From Owenia fusiformis (Eukaryota > Annelida > Polychaeta > Sabellida > Oweniidae): DNA of 64,000 bases. Positions 11,300 through 24,400 of this stretch are shown piece after piece. A program made the translations under genes and the position numbers. The stretch lies in the NCBI GenBank assembly GCA_903813345.2, contig CAIIXF020000011.1:1450571-1514570 (forward strand), in the 5' to 3' direction. The notes under the pieces are model-generated. The model worked only from the letters and a program-made list of their open reading frames with translations, had not been told where the DNA came from and ran no database searches. Each line of letters opens with the position of its first letter. Within the stretch, counting starts at the first letter, position 1.

Positions 11300-12087
11300 A
11301 ACATGACTTTAGTCTTCGGAGATGGACAAGTAAGATGTCAGATGGGCACAAATGCTAAGGCCCTCACAAAATAGGTGACTTCGTGACGGAAATAAAAAAA
11401 GAAAAAAAGCTCGAAAATATGCCCCAACCATTGTCGACAAAACTGATCAATACCCGGGTCTGTTTTGATAACTTTGGCCCAAAAATGGCCGGCCAAATCA
11501 CTTGAAAGGTGCTTAAAATTATGAAAAACTGCATGATTTTGAAATTTTTGGCTGGGGAAAGTGCTTCTGGAATTCATAAATTGATGCGATTATTTTTCGT
11601 TTCTATGGTTATCGTTATTACTCAGAAAATAACATTTTATAGTAGTAAATTAATACATGATTGAATGTCAAATACATACATCAGCTTATTAATATAATTG
11701 AATTCACATCACATATTCAAACTAAACAATAACTCACTGGCAATGCAATATGTCATTCAAGGTTAATATATATTATGATTCATGTCCTGCTTTTGACACT
11801 TTTCAGAAGAAAAAAATTCAGGGAAGGTTAACTTTGACAAACTTGGCCCAAAATCAAATAGAAATCATGAAAAAGTGCATGATTTTGAAAGAATCTTAAG
11901 GCAGAGGGGGTGCCCTTTAACCTCTCGACCCCCCCCCCCGGCTACGGGCCCGAGAGACCAATTAGTGGGAGAAATAAATTATCGAATTTAATTTTTCATT
12001 ATTGTATTTCTCTTTCGGTTTTATATTTTTCATATAATAGAAAACTGTGTTCAACACAAAAATAATCACAGGTTCTGTATTCAGATA
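11300..12087. repeat. Relics of family D elements
   Basis: Two decayed stretches share family D text: about 11430-11580 (aaaactgcatgattttgaaa) and about 11868-11955, which ends in a C-run followed by cggctacgggcc. The DNA between is AT-rich and holds no supported gene. Confidence 0.5.
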
Positions 12088-12203
12088 TTAGGGAGTTTAA
12101 GCTTGCAATGTTTTCCACAACCTAAACGCGAACGGAAAATATTTAAGCGATGCATTTGAATGGGTTGGAGTTTCGATTTTTTATGCAAGCTTGAACTCTC
12201 TAA
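12088..12203. mobile_element. Short TIR element, family E
   Basis: The left end ttagggagtttaagcttgca is inverted at the right as tgcaagcttgaactctctaa, with two mismatches. The body is 116 bp and non-coding. I see only one copy here. Confidence 0.65.
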
Positions 12204-13867
12204 TGTAAAGTAAATGTTTCGTGTCGATCCTCATCCAGATTACATAATTGGCGACTATTCTTTTTAATAGGAGACAATTGTAAATAGTTTGAACAAAATA
12301 TGCTGATACTTATATTATAGATACGGTCTACATTTAGACATCTGGTGTTATATTCCTTGGAAATTGCATGAAATAACGTTAATGAAAGAAATTGATAGAA
12401 CAAATGCGTTGCCATTTTATTTTGAAAAAAAAGTTAAATTGACCTCTCGATTTGCTGAATTTGTGTTAGTGATATCATGATTTCCAATTGCAATCGTTTC
12501 AATTTTAAGTTCGATCGACTCACAAAGAGTAGCGATGCTAATGTTTTCTTTATGATTACAAACCATCTTATAAGTAAATAGACAACGATTATGGTTATCA
12601 ACTAGTATTTGAACAGCACTTCAAAATAAATACATCTTTTGTACCACGCAAACGTCATCACCTGTGTTCGAAGAACTGTGTGTTTTGCACTCATTACGCA
12701 TATTGCTTTGTAAACGCACTGTGACATATATTACTGCGATCCCATAGTCACTGTTCCACAGCTGGATGACTCTAACTGCAGTTACCGTTATTCAAGATGG
12801 TTGCCGAAAAGCTGTGGAACAATCTGATGAGCAATTTTACTATTGAAACATATTATTTGTTTTATGATAAATTGGTCGATGAGGCAACTGCCATTCTAAA
12901 TAATTAACCCCTTTATTTATAACATACTAGATTTCAAGGGTTTGTATGTTTATACCCCCCTCTACGAAAGTTTGGCATCCGGAAGTACCGAAAATCTAGC
13001 CTGTTCATTTTCGACGATTTAAAACAATAACATTTCCGAACTATTGCAATCAGGAAAAAAACACTGACATGCTACAAGTACTACAACTTCCTAACTTTTG
13101 GAAAGAGATCACGCCCATGAGTAAAAACGATATTTAGTGATAAGTATGTGATATTAAGACTGATTTAAGGCATTTACATTCACAATCTTATTGTATGTAA
13201 CACAAGTCATGGTTTTGTCTGTTATCTTGATTTTTTGTCACCGCCACAGGTCTCCAACTTTTTCTGGACGGTGATCGGCGTCTGTAACAAATGGCGTCGG
13301 TAACAAGTGTTCCGTAACAAATGGGAGGTAGTGACATGTTGCATATCAATGCCTTGTATTTAAATGATGCGGTGTCCTATGTATTGCACTCTGTATATTT
13401 TTTCTTTGAAATTCAGTTTTCGCATCAAAGATCATAAGAATCAATGCAAAATACTTGAAAATATTCATACTAACAGTGTATGAGAAAAGGATTGGTTGTT
13501 GAATGACACATGAATGACATGTAAGGTGCCCCGAAATAAAACGTTGAATGATAACTGCAGTATCTGTTTAATTTAAAAGTGCGCGTAACAGTTTTGATCG
13601 ATTGTTAATGTTCATTTCTGTACAATTCATACAGTGAAACAAATAGACCGTTGTAATTTTGATTTAGGTGAATTAACACATAAATCTTAATAAAGTTAAC
13701 TCATATCGAATTGTCCGGAGTAATGATTTGTGCAATAATCAATATAACTGACCAATGTCAATGAGTAAGCAAATCCAATATTCAATCGTTGTTCAATCGT
13801 GAAGGACGTGAAGCTATTTCTGATAGATTAATTGTTTTAATTTGCATAATAAACTATAAAATTGATT
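12204..13867. other. Intergenic, no gene seen
   Basis: No supported exon. A small palindrome (tgttccacagct with its inverse) frames about 12752-12823. Otherwise AT-rich unique-looking DNA. Confidence 0.4.
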
Positions 13868-13964
13868 ACGGTGTAAAATTTATACGCAATCAGGGCCAGT
13901 AAGGGCCGTTAAGAAAGGGGACCATAGTCCCCGGGGGACTATAATTTCTTTCACAACGGTGCAT
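13868..13964 (-). mobile_element. TIR MITE, family C, internally deleted copy
   Basis: On the minus strand it runs from a cggt-type tip through tatggtcccctttcttaacg and cttactggccctgattgcgt, then jumps to the other tip attttacaccg. The second half seen in other copies (aggtcaccatataaatcaat) is missing. Confidence 0.65.
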
Positions 13965-14117
13965 AAATTGGGGGCCGGGGAGGGCCTATGCTATTACTAT
14001 AATTGGCCAGAAATAGCATTGTCAGTATGACTTCTGAAAAGTTGTATCCCTCGATCGATCGATCAAAGCATCCTAATGTAAATGGTATAATTAATCCGTT
14101 CAATTTCGAAAGTTATA

Positions 14118-14285
14118 GTTAATTGAAGACTCGGTCACTACGGCGGCCGTACGACGGCCGTAGCTTTACAAAATTGAAATAGAAAATCTACATCGTCTCT
14201 ATATTTTATTCTGCATGTTTCTTTTGATTTGGGAAAGCTACGACTGTCGTACGGTTGCCGTAGATCAAATAGGCATAAATTACGA
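14118..14285. mobile_element. Foldback MITE, family B, copy 2
   Basis: The left end ctacggcggccgtacgac is inverted at the right as gtcgtacggttgccgtag. The centre (agaaaatctacatcgtctct) aligns with the reverse of 8528-8665. Non-coding. Confidence 0.7.
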
Positions 14286-15441
14286 ATTTTCTCTTTTCTG
14301 TGCTACAAGAGTCTAGCCAGGATCTAAAATTTTGTGAGGCTAATTTAATAGGCCAGACAAATTTGAGTCTAATAACAAGTTATCATAAAACCTCAGTTTC
14401 AATTAAAAAAAGTCTGAATCATATTATTTGCAAACTTTTAGCGCCTCGTACCTGGCTACGTCCATGAAGCTGTAACAAAAAAGTTGTTATTATCCTACAT
14501 TGATACCATCAATTTACAGTAGAAATGATGTCATGTTATTTTGACAATGATGTCAGCACTGCTCACACTGTTTTTGCAGACCATACATTGTAGAGATTAA
14601 GATACGTGCCTTGAAGGAAAGTATACGTGTACGTGAAAACTGCCTCTCTCAGTCCAGTATTTTCTAGGGACGTAATAAGCAATTTGCATTATTTATTTGT
14701 AATTTATCGGCCAAAATATACAAGTATAGGAAAGGAGAACTTATCCCAAGAAGACCAGCAGAGAACCCTAGTTCTAAGAGTTCATGTTCAATTTATTAAA
14801 AGCATATTGCTCAACCTCTCTTTGATCGCTGATCGCTTTTAAATTATTTGTTTATTGCTAAATTATGAAGAATAAGTGTTTCATTTGTTAAAACAATTTT
14901 TACAATAGATATATTAAATAAAAAGAACAATAAAATTTAATGAGAGAGCAACATACTGGTGGTTTTTGATTCGAATCAGTAACGGGATAACATTTTTCAA
15001 TGGGACGCCATCCTTGTTAAAAGCGTATCCTCATGTACAATTCATTTATTTTTTACGATTAGCGAACCATATATTGAACCATATATGATATATCATCATA
15101 CATCAGCATTATTTTGAATTGAATTCGCATTGTATATAAAGCATTGTATTCTTTTTGCATTTGAATCGTGCATGCTGAATATGTTTTGAATAATTACCGG
15201 CAGAAATGGCTTATAAACAAGCACATTAAAATATATACTTTCATTCATATCAGCATGGCAACGTCAATCCAAGCACATCACACTGTTAATTAAAATCATC
15301 CGGATTTATTACCGTACGAAGATTGATATATAACTATATGTATTGTTGTACAGATATAATAGAAAAAATTCATAATTGTCACATTTATCTCTACAAGGAT
15401 GTTTCGAATTTATTAGCAAGTGGAAAAATATCGGAGGCAAG
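14286..15441. other. 5' flank of subtilase A, no other gene seen
   Basis: No coding exon, RNA gene or repeat end supported. The promoter and 5' UTR of subtilase A should lie at its right end; there are several TATA-like AT stretches between about 15320 and 15420 but none is decisive. Confidence 0.35.
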
Positions 15442-18400
15442 ATGGTCCTAGGCATTTGCTTAGTTATTTTTGCGACTTCATCGACCGTCCATTCCGCGGT
15501 GCCAGCAAGTATCAGGAATCACCGTAAGTGAGGAAATGGGGGGGAGGGGGTAGGTTAAAATATTAAGGGAGATTGGCACGACATTACATTAATGTACAGA
15601 TTAATTGCATCAATAAGATTTTCTCAATTCTTATGAAAGTATGTATGTATTCACTAAATCAGTAACTCTATAGCTAGTTCTAAAGCGAATGCGTAATAGG
15701 TAGACGTTGAATGGTTTAATAGACATGATATCACTCTTAAAAATAAATTACTTGAGTATTTCCCAAGTATAAAAATTACTTAAAGTTAAATACTTAGTTT
15801 TACTTCATTTTACTTAGGTTTTACTTATATTGTCATTTTGAGTTTTTTAATTGCTTAATTATGTAAATGAGTATTACAATTACTACAGTAAGTATTTCAA
15901 TTTCTCTCCTTGCATTAGTAAATTCACCATAAATTCAGAGTGCCTGTGAGTCATTTTAATTTTTTTAATTAATATATAAATCATTTTTTTAAATTACTTA
16001 TAATCACTTGTAATTACTTTGAATTACTTAAAAATTATTCAGTAGTTCAAGATTATTTAAGTAATTTTTTACTTAAAATGAGTAGTACAAGTTCTCAATA
16101 TAAGGAAATCCAAGTAATATTTTTAAGAGTGATGAAGTAGGTTTTGAGTTTGTTTTAGGTAAATAATTGCAAACTCGAGAAGTTTATGACAAAAATTTAA
16201 AAATCTCGAATTATGCAGTTCACAAAAACAATTTATTAGATTCCATTTATCCTTTTCCTAAAATAACGACAATAAGAAATTGAACAACAGTAATTTTTGT
16301 AATTAATTTACAATAATAATTTCAAGAAACTTTAATCACGCTATATGTGTGACGAAACGACACATCGTTAACATATTCTCAAATATTTTCAAATTGGATG
16401 TTATTTTCATGATTACATGTATAACATTTATTTACCCAAATGTCTGTAACCTTTTTTTGTAACGGCCAGTCGTTAGAGGTCCAAGTGACCCCCCCTCTGC
16501 GATTTTTCATTACTTGTCTGATTTCAAGTCGATGTTGTTATTAATTCACCTCTTCAAAAATGTATTCTTTTTCAAAAAGAGGTTATCAAAGATCAAGTCG
16601 AGGTCAACGTGATCTAGGGGTTGAACAATTTTGACATTTTGTGAAATGTGACATTTTCTCTTTAAAAAAATATTGTTTTGGGTCCCTAACTGCTTTATTT
16701 CCTAAACTTTTAAAATAAATAAAAATCGAAGTAAACGTTTTTTATACAAATGAAGTTATGCACTTTCAAAGATAGCAAGTATCGCGAAAACCCATTGGAA
16801 AAAAACATTAGAATCAATGGAACGCCTAATTCAATAATCAACAATTTCAAGTTCAACTTAATTTTTTCTTAAACATTCATATTTCAAGGTGGATTACAAA
16901 TAACAATAAATGATTTGGTAAGATAATGGATAAACGCATGACTTGGTACTATTCCAAAATAATTTCAGGACAATTTGGGATGGGGGAGAATAATCTCTAA
17001 ATTTTCTCTAAATTTGGAGAGGGTTAAAATCTTGATACCAAAATTTGCATAAATATTCAAAAACATACTCAAAAACATCTCTCAAATTCCCGAAGAGAAC
17101 GTGATTCGCGAATATTTGGCGATTAACTGTTTCATAAGAAAGTCAATAATGGCTTAATTTTAATAATATGAAGTATGTTTTAAAGGGAATTCAATGTGCT
17201 AAATGACAGAGCAATAATATTTATGAATTTCATTTTTATTGACATCAACTTCCGAATATCCTTACTCTGCCCCTCTTTACTCAATCACCTTGATTTTTAC
17301 GCCAAAAGTGTCATATATCTGTGGCTTGAGATAGAAAAATAAAAGAGTCGTTAAAAAAATTGCAAAAAGTGCAATTGAAAAAATTGAGAGGAGGGTCAAT
17401 CCCCCGCAGACAAAGGGATGACATAAAAACAACGTCTTTTTAGTGAAACCAACTTCCTATATTCGTCAGATTTGATATGCAAATTTAAAAACGCCACGTG
17501 TTTAAACTCCAGGACACATTAACAAATTTCAACATAAAATTGACTCCTAAATTAGGCAGATTATACTTAAAGAATATATACTAATCAGACAAAACGGTTA
17601 TTTAGGAAAGTACATAATAAACCGCTAACCGCTGTAAGTGTTGGATGGTAGCTGGGAGGGGACAACATCTTTTTAAAATGACGACGTTGCTAAATTTTAT
17701 CATAGTAATGTAGTAGTAAATGAAGCTTTCATAATACATATGTTTATATATTCATTTTTTATAATTGAATAACGCACTGTTTTTTTCATTTTAGTGTAGA
17801 TAAAAATTGAAACATAAATAGATAAAGCATGTTATGGAAATTCATAATTCATTGGGATCATAAATGATTATCAGCCATAATTCAATATGGTAACATACCA
17901 TTGAAAATGTCAGCGCCATCACCTAACCGAAGTTAGACCCCGTGACATTATACTCTTGAAATGTCGATGTTTCAGCTACGTTCACACCAACGGCGCTTTG
18001 ATGACGCTTTAATGCGACGTGCAAAGCCGCTTTGCACTCCGCATTAAAGCGCCATCAAAGCGCCGTTGGTGTGAACTTAGCTTTAACAATATTTATAACA
18101 TTTCCTTGGATTTTTCCAACCTACATTGAAGCATTGAGGACATTTTCCATTGTGACAAGATATTTTTCCTGAACCTCTACATGAATAGGTTGTTTAGTAC
18201 AGGAGGGACTAATTTATCATCCATTTTGCAGTCCGACATACTTTGCGACTGTTCTAGTTTTCAATCACAAGCAAGATAATAGAATTGATGGCCCACGTAT
18301 CCGCAGTTCATAACACAATGAATTGTAAATCGAATTAGTCGTTAATAGACGCTCCCCAAATTTCACAAGTAGTCTATTTACATCACAAAGACCGTGACAT

Positions 18401-21400
18401 ATCAGGACTAATCTAAATTATACTCAAATTGATTTACTATTTCAGCAAAGTTTATAGCAGCTACTCAGGCCGACGGACGTACTGGGGATGCGCTTTCAAG
18501 TGCTGTGGATGAACGATATATTGTATATTTCGAAAAATCTCAAATCAATAGAAAATCAAAAGGTAACTCAATTTAACAACGGTATAACCATATATTAATT
18601 GTATTTTATCATCTATTCAATAATGGTTATCGCGAGAAGTCTACATTGGCCATACAAAAAACGCATTTTATAGCTGCAAGTTGAGAAAAACTATTTCAGT
18701 TGTGATTCAAAGGAATTTACAGATCGATTCCAAATTTTATGGCATTTTTAGCTTTCTGGGTAAGTGTTAAGGTGGTCATTCTTAAATATTGCGTCCTTTC
18801 TCATCTGTAAAGTTTTGCCTACGCATTTTTGATAAACTATAAATCATACCCTCTTTAAGGAAAAAAATCTTATCTTTTTCATTTTTCTTTGCAATCATAC
18901 TAAACATTCAGAGGTTTAATGAATGAATACTTTGACAAAATGGAGAAAATTTCAAAGAATTTTGTAGATATAGTAAAAGGTTAGAGGCGATTGAATAGGA
19001 CAAGTCACAAAATTGTGAGTGTGACTTTTTACCCTATAAATTGGCGTCATAAATGTGAGAAATCCAATATCCAGCAAAGTGCTCAATGAGGGGATCTGGT
19101 GAGACATGCATTTCAATTGTGAGTAAAATCTTTGAAGAATACGCCATTTTAAAAACTTTAAATCTCATAAAACATTGTGAAAAAATATCAGTTCAGAGAA
19201 TTAAAGTAATAATACCATCATGTTATTTTACTATCATGGGGACTTCACTTTAAGAAAACTTATTGTTTTAATAAAAATCACTGTATTTATACCCAAAAGT
19301 ACTTATGGTGAAATGACTGTCTAAAATCACTTGCCATACTGCACATGGACCTTTAAGGGGAAAAGTCACATTAGTGAGTTAGTGAGACAATATTTTTAAT
19401 CATTGCTGACTTTTTTAATTTTCGTCTAATTTATTATAAGATGTTCACCAGCTATTCACAATATTTATATCACATCCCTCAAAGAGTTTAGTAAAATTAT
19501 ACAAAATATTGAAAAAGTTACGATTGGTTAAGGTCATGCACCCTTTTCTTTATAGAGGGTATATATTTTCAAATAGTTATCGATAAAATTAAATTAAAAA
19601 TAATTTCTTATCCTGCTTTTCTGGTATGCCAATCAAGGTATGGAATCCTATGTTTCAGCTCAAAGTCATATCAACAACTTACAATAGAAATACGTTTACG
19701 TCACGCGTGACATGCGTAAGATACTCTGTTTGCCCATCAAGGTATGGACTCCTATGTTTCAGCTCAAAGTCATATCAACAACTTACAATAGAAATACGTT
19801 TACGTCACGCGTGACATGCGTAAGATACTCTGTTTGCCCATCAAGGTATGGAATCCTATGTTTCAGCTCAAAGTCATATCAACAACTTACAATAGAAATA
19901 CGTTTACGTCACGCGTGACATGCGTAAGATTAAGATACTCTGTTTGCCCATCAAGGTATGGAATCCTATGTTTCAGCTCAAAGTCATATCAACAACTTAC
20001 AATAGAAATACGTTTACGTCACGCGTGACATGGTAAGATACTCTGTTTGCCCATCAAGGTATGGAATCCTATGTTTCAGCTCAAAGTTATATCAACAACT
20101 TGCTCAACAATGATGATACCTTGCAACAAGGATCGCCACCAACAGCTGACGTTGACATGTTCTCGCGGGCAGGCTGGGGTATTCGCTGCACTAGCGGAAA
20201 GACGACCATAAGTGAAATAATCTGGCCGATGATGGGAATTGTTGTGACATGTGCAAAAGAAGGGTAACTTTTTAAATGCCGTTTTTACAATATAAATACG
20301 TTTACGTCACGCGTGACATGCACAAGAGAAAGGTTACTAGTTTCAAATGCCATTCCAGACCAATAGAACTACATAAACGTCAACCGTAACCGTTTCACAA
20401 TTCCAATTTAAATGAAAATAGTCATTCATTATACAGTGCGTATCAAAAAAACGCAACAGATTGTTATCTTGGAAAAGCACAAAACCAGTGATAACAGCAT
20501 TGATTTCATTCAATGCACCATAAAGCCATGTGTCTCCTCTTTACAATGATATATCATTCATTGATATTTGGTCATGGTTGGGTGAGTAATCATTCGATTT
20601 GCAAAGTGGGCCAAAATTAGCTCCGGGCCAAGTTATAAACATTGCAAAAGTCAGTGTACGGAGCCCGATGTAATATTGGACGAAAACATAAAACCAATGG
20701 TGACTGCATCCTTTTAATTCAATGTACCAAAAAGCCAAATTACTCCTCTTTGCAATGGAATATCATCCATTCACAGGGAGTCATCTCTGGCCGAATAATC
20801 ATTAATTTTGCAAAGTGGGGCAACATTCAGCTCGGACCCAAGTTTAAAACATTGCAAAAGTCAGTACAAGGGGCATAGGAGTTATTTGAAGAAGGTGTGA
20901 CAGGTATGGCATAGACAGTAACGTGTTCATACTCATACTATTTCAAGAATACATCCTATAGCCCTCCAAAGTGCCACCACTTCCTTGCACATAAAGATGC
21001 GCTCATCTGTCCACGTCATGCATGGTTCAGCCCTGAATCATGTTTGTGTTAAAGCAAAGAAAAAAAGCCCATGGCCAAATCTTTCTCGAGGTTTTGCAAT
21101 ATCTGGTGGAGGAATTGTGAGCACAGATGCTCCTGAGGTAGCTCCAAAAGAAAAAGTCAAAACAATTCAAGTCAGGGGAACTTCCATTGGCACTTAGCCC
21201 TTGTACTGATTTTTTCAATATCTAAAACTTGTTGCAGAGCCGATTTTGACCCACTGTGCAAATAGAAGGATTTCTCACCCAACCATTACTACATGGGAAT
21301 GAATGACATATCATTGCAAAGAAGAGAGACATGGCATTATGGTACATTAAATGAAATTGATGTAATCATCACTAGTTTTGTGATTTTACGAGATAACTAC

Positions 21401-24400
21401 TTGATGCGTTTTTTATACGCCCTGCATACTATTTAACAATGTACAGTATTTTAACATAGCAAGTGGTATACTTATCTTGTATTGTATTCTTTATTGGTCT
21501 TTTCCATCAAAAAATTTACAAATGGTATAACAAAATATAATTGTCAAACCTTATTCATTAATTATTGATAAAATAGGGGGAGGGAGGGTAACGTTTTCCA
21601 GGTGCACTTTAGATTTAACATGGTAATCATGGAAATACAATATATAACTAAAACACTTTCGGGTGGGATTGTATTACGATCATTCAGTTAAGGACATGAC
21701 AAGTGCTGGTGTGAAAGAATTGATGGTCTCGAGGGATTATGGTCCCCTTTCCTTAACGGCCCTTACTGGCCCTGATTGCGTATAAGATAATGAGGGAAAG
21801 ATTTGTATTGAGGTCACCATATAAATCAATGGAGAGTAGGGCCATAATTTGATAGGACCTCCTACCCTTTTACACCGGTAGGGCAAATTTTATATTGTCT
21901 GGTGTAACTGAATGGGGTGGGGTGATCGATTAATATACAATTATTCCAATATTGTATAAAATCTCTGGAGCGTAGCAAATTTGTAGGAATAGATATATAA
22001 TTCGAGGAACCGAGGCTTAGAGAATGGATTAATTGATCAGGTTTTGTAAACTTACCTCTTAAATACATTTTTAGCACACTTCTCACGATTATAAACGATA
22101 CAGTGATAAAAAAGATCGTACAGGATAGCATTGTGTACTCTCTCGGTGGAAGAAAAAGGAAAAAACCTAGACGTAAAAACAAAACCCCACGACCACCACC
22201 TCCACCATCACCACCGCCACCCGGGCCACTTTGGCCCGAATGGCCACCAGAACCCACTCTGGCACCGTTTGAGCCGTATCCAGACTGGCCAGAGCTTACA
22301 CCTTATCCCCCCGATCCTTGGACATGGCCACCTGTAGAGACCACGACTACCCCTTGGTGGTGGTGGTGGACTCCTGTTCAAACCACGACTACTCAAACAC
22401 CTAGACCTCCTCTAACACCATGCAGGTGGTGGTGGTTGTGCGATCCTGATTCTCTTACAACATCAACAACTACCACCCCCACGCCACGAACAACAACGAC
22501 GACGTCCACAACAACCTCAACTACTCCAACAACAACAATAATCGATCCGACTACAACAAGAAAACCTACCACCACTCGAAAGCCGACTACCACTCGAAAG
22601 CCAACTACAACTCGAAAACCAATTACCACTAGAAAGCCTACAACTACAACTAGAATAACTACAACCGGTTCATCGTCATGTTCAGGACTACGGCAGTATA
22701 CTCTCAAAAATGATAATACATCAAACTGGGTAACAACTTTTATATGATTCTCAACTCTGTCTGTTTATTTAGTATACAAATAAAGTAGTATTGGGGTTTT
22801 ATTTTTTTAGAATGTATTGTTCCAGAGTCGAGGAATCGTTTTCTATTTTAACAAAAACTAAATGTTTTGCACTTAAGTTAAACATTCAAACATCTAGATG
22901 TACATTCCATTTATACTGTACGTAAAGGACATACGCAAAGGCAGAATCAAATCTAGCAAGTACACATCATTATCTTCAGCATGTTTTTTTTAATTTTAAA
23001 ATATTTTTAACTTTTATCATTCTTTCTCACGTTTATTTTTAAATTATACCCAAAGTTTGAATTTTATCAGAGATTTTGCGATATTGCCTTCAATATTGTC
23101 TATGAATATGGTTACCAATTTTATTATTTAGGAGAACATCCTGCCATTTTACACTTCACTCGGCATCTTTTGAAGTTGATCCCGACTATGGAATCAATGG
23201 TTGAGTAGGGATCAAAACCAGACATAGTTTTCTCTTGACGACCATTGTGAATTAGTGTGTTTTATGGATTACAGCGACGACTTTGCGAATTTATATTGAC
23301 CCTTTATAAAGTTCAAGGAATTGTTTCAGGGTTTTCTTCAAAATGTATTGTAATGGCATCCATATGAACGATATGTCCCTTGGTGTTCTGGCCCTGGATT
23401 GTAATATTGGTTCTCGATTGGAGGGGGTGGGGTGGGATGTCAGACATTATTTGTTTTCACGTTAGATCTTAATTTTAGGATGCATAGGATCTATCCTATC
23501 AGAGGTGTGCTTTTCTTACTATGTTTCTTTACAGGTTTTTGGGACTATCCCTTTGGTATTTGTGCTTAGATGCTCACCAATCGATAACATATCACAGATC
23601 TTTTGGGAGATATTATATTTGAGCTTATAGGGGGCACATTGGGAGGTCAATTATACATTGCTTGCAATTTCATGAAAGGTCAGGAAAAGGGGAGGGGATG
23701 CCTGCAAGGTTAGCATATTTTAAGCATCTATTCAGCCAATAGTTACATTTGTTTCAATTGCAAAATGTTCATAGGTTCATCATATATATTTTGATATTAA
23801 TATGTTATTATTTTACAGGGCCTTGATAGAATAAATCAAGAAACAAATCAACTGGACAATAAAGCATCTATATATGGTACGTGTTTATTAAATAAAGAGC
23901 TGCAATTCATAAAAGCATTCTCATAAATGTACATGATGAAACGATGATACTCACTTAATTAATTAAAGGCAGAATCAGATCTATAGGGGGTGACAAAATT
24001 ACAAGCAACGTGTACAATTGACCTACCAATCTATTCATTACAATGTCAAATACAATATCTCCGAAAAGATTCACAATATGTTATAAATTGGTAAAGTTAT
24101 TAATGATTCAAAGTGCAAAAATGGATGAAAATGTTTAAATTCTCCAAAATAATAAGAATGGTGACCATTCTTATAAAAAAATAATACATTATTGTAAAAG
24201 TCTTTAGTTTTCCTGGAATAAATTATGCACTTTTGTGATTTTTAGAAAAATGACATGACAAGGAATGACACGAGACAAAGATATTATAAAATTGAGACAA
24301 TTTTTTGTTTTGCCTGCTTGCTATATCTGATTCTCTCTTTAAGCTTATCAAAATAATTTCGCACTTTAAAAGTATGGATTACTTGACCCTTACTCTCTCT

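Noticed and set aside
19626-20028. Chain of overlapping 62-70 codon frames
   Set aside because: They are the same sentence read through the degenerate exon-3 array; only the last unit continues into a real exon.
22393-22707. Minus-strand valine/glycine-rich frame opposite exon 4
   Set aside because: It is the antisense of the threonine-rich coding repeat, which has matching splice sites and phase on the plus strand.
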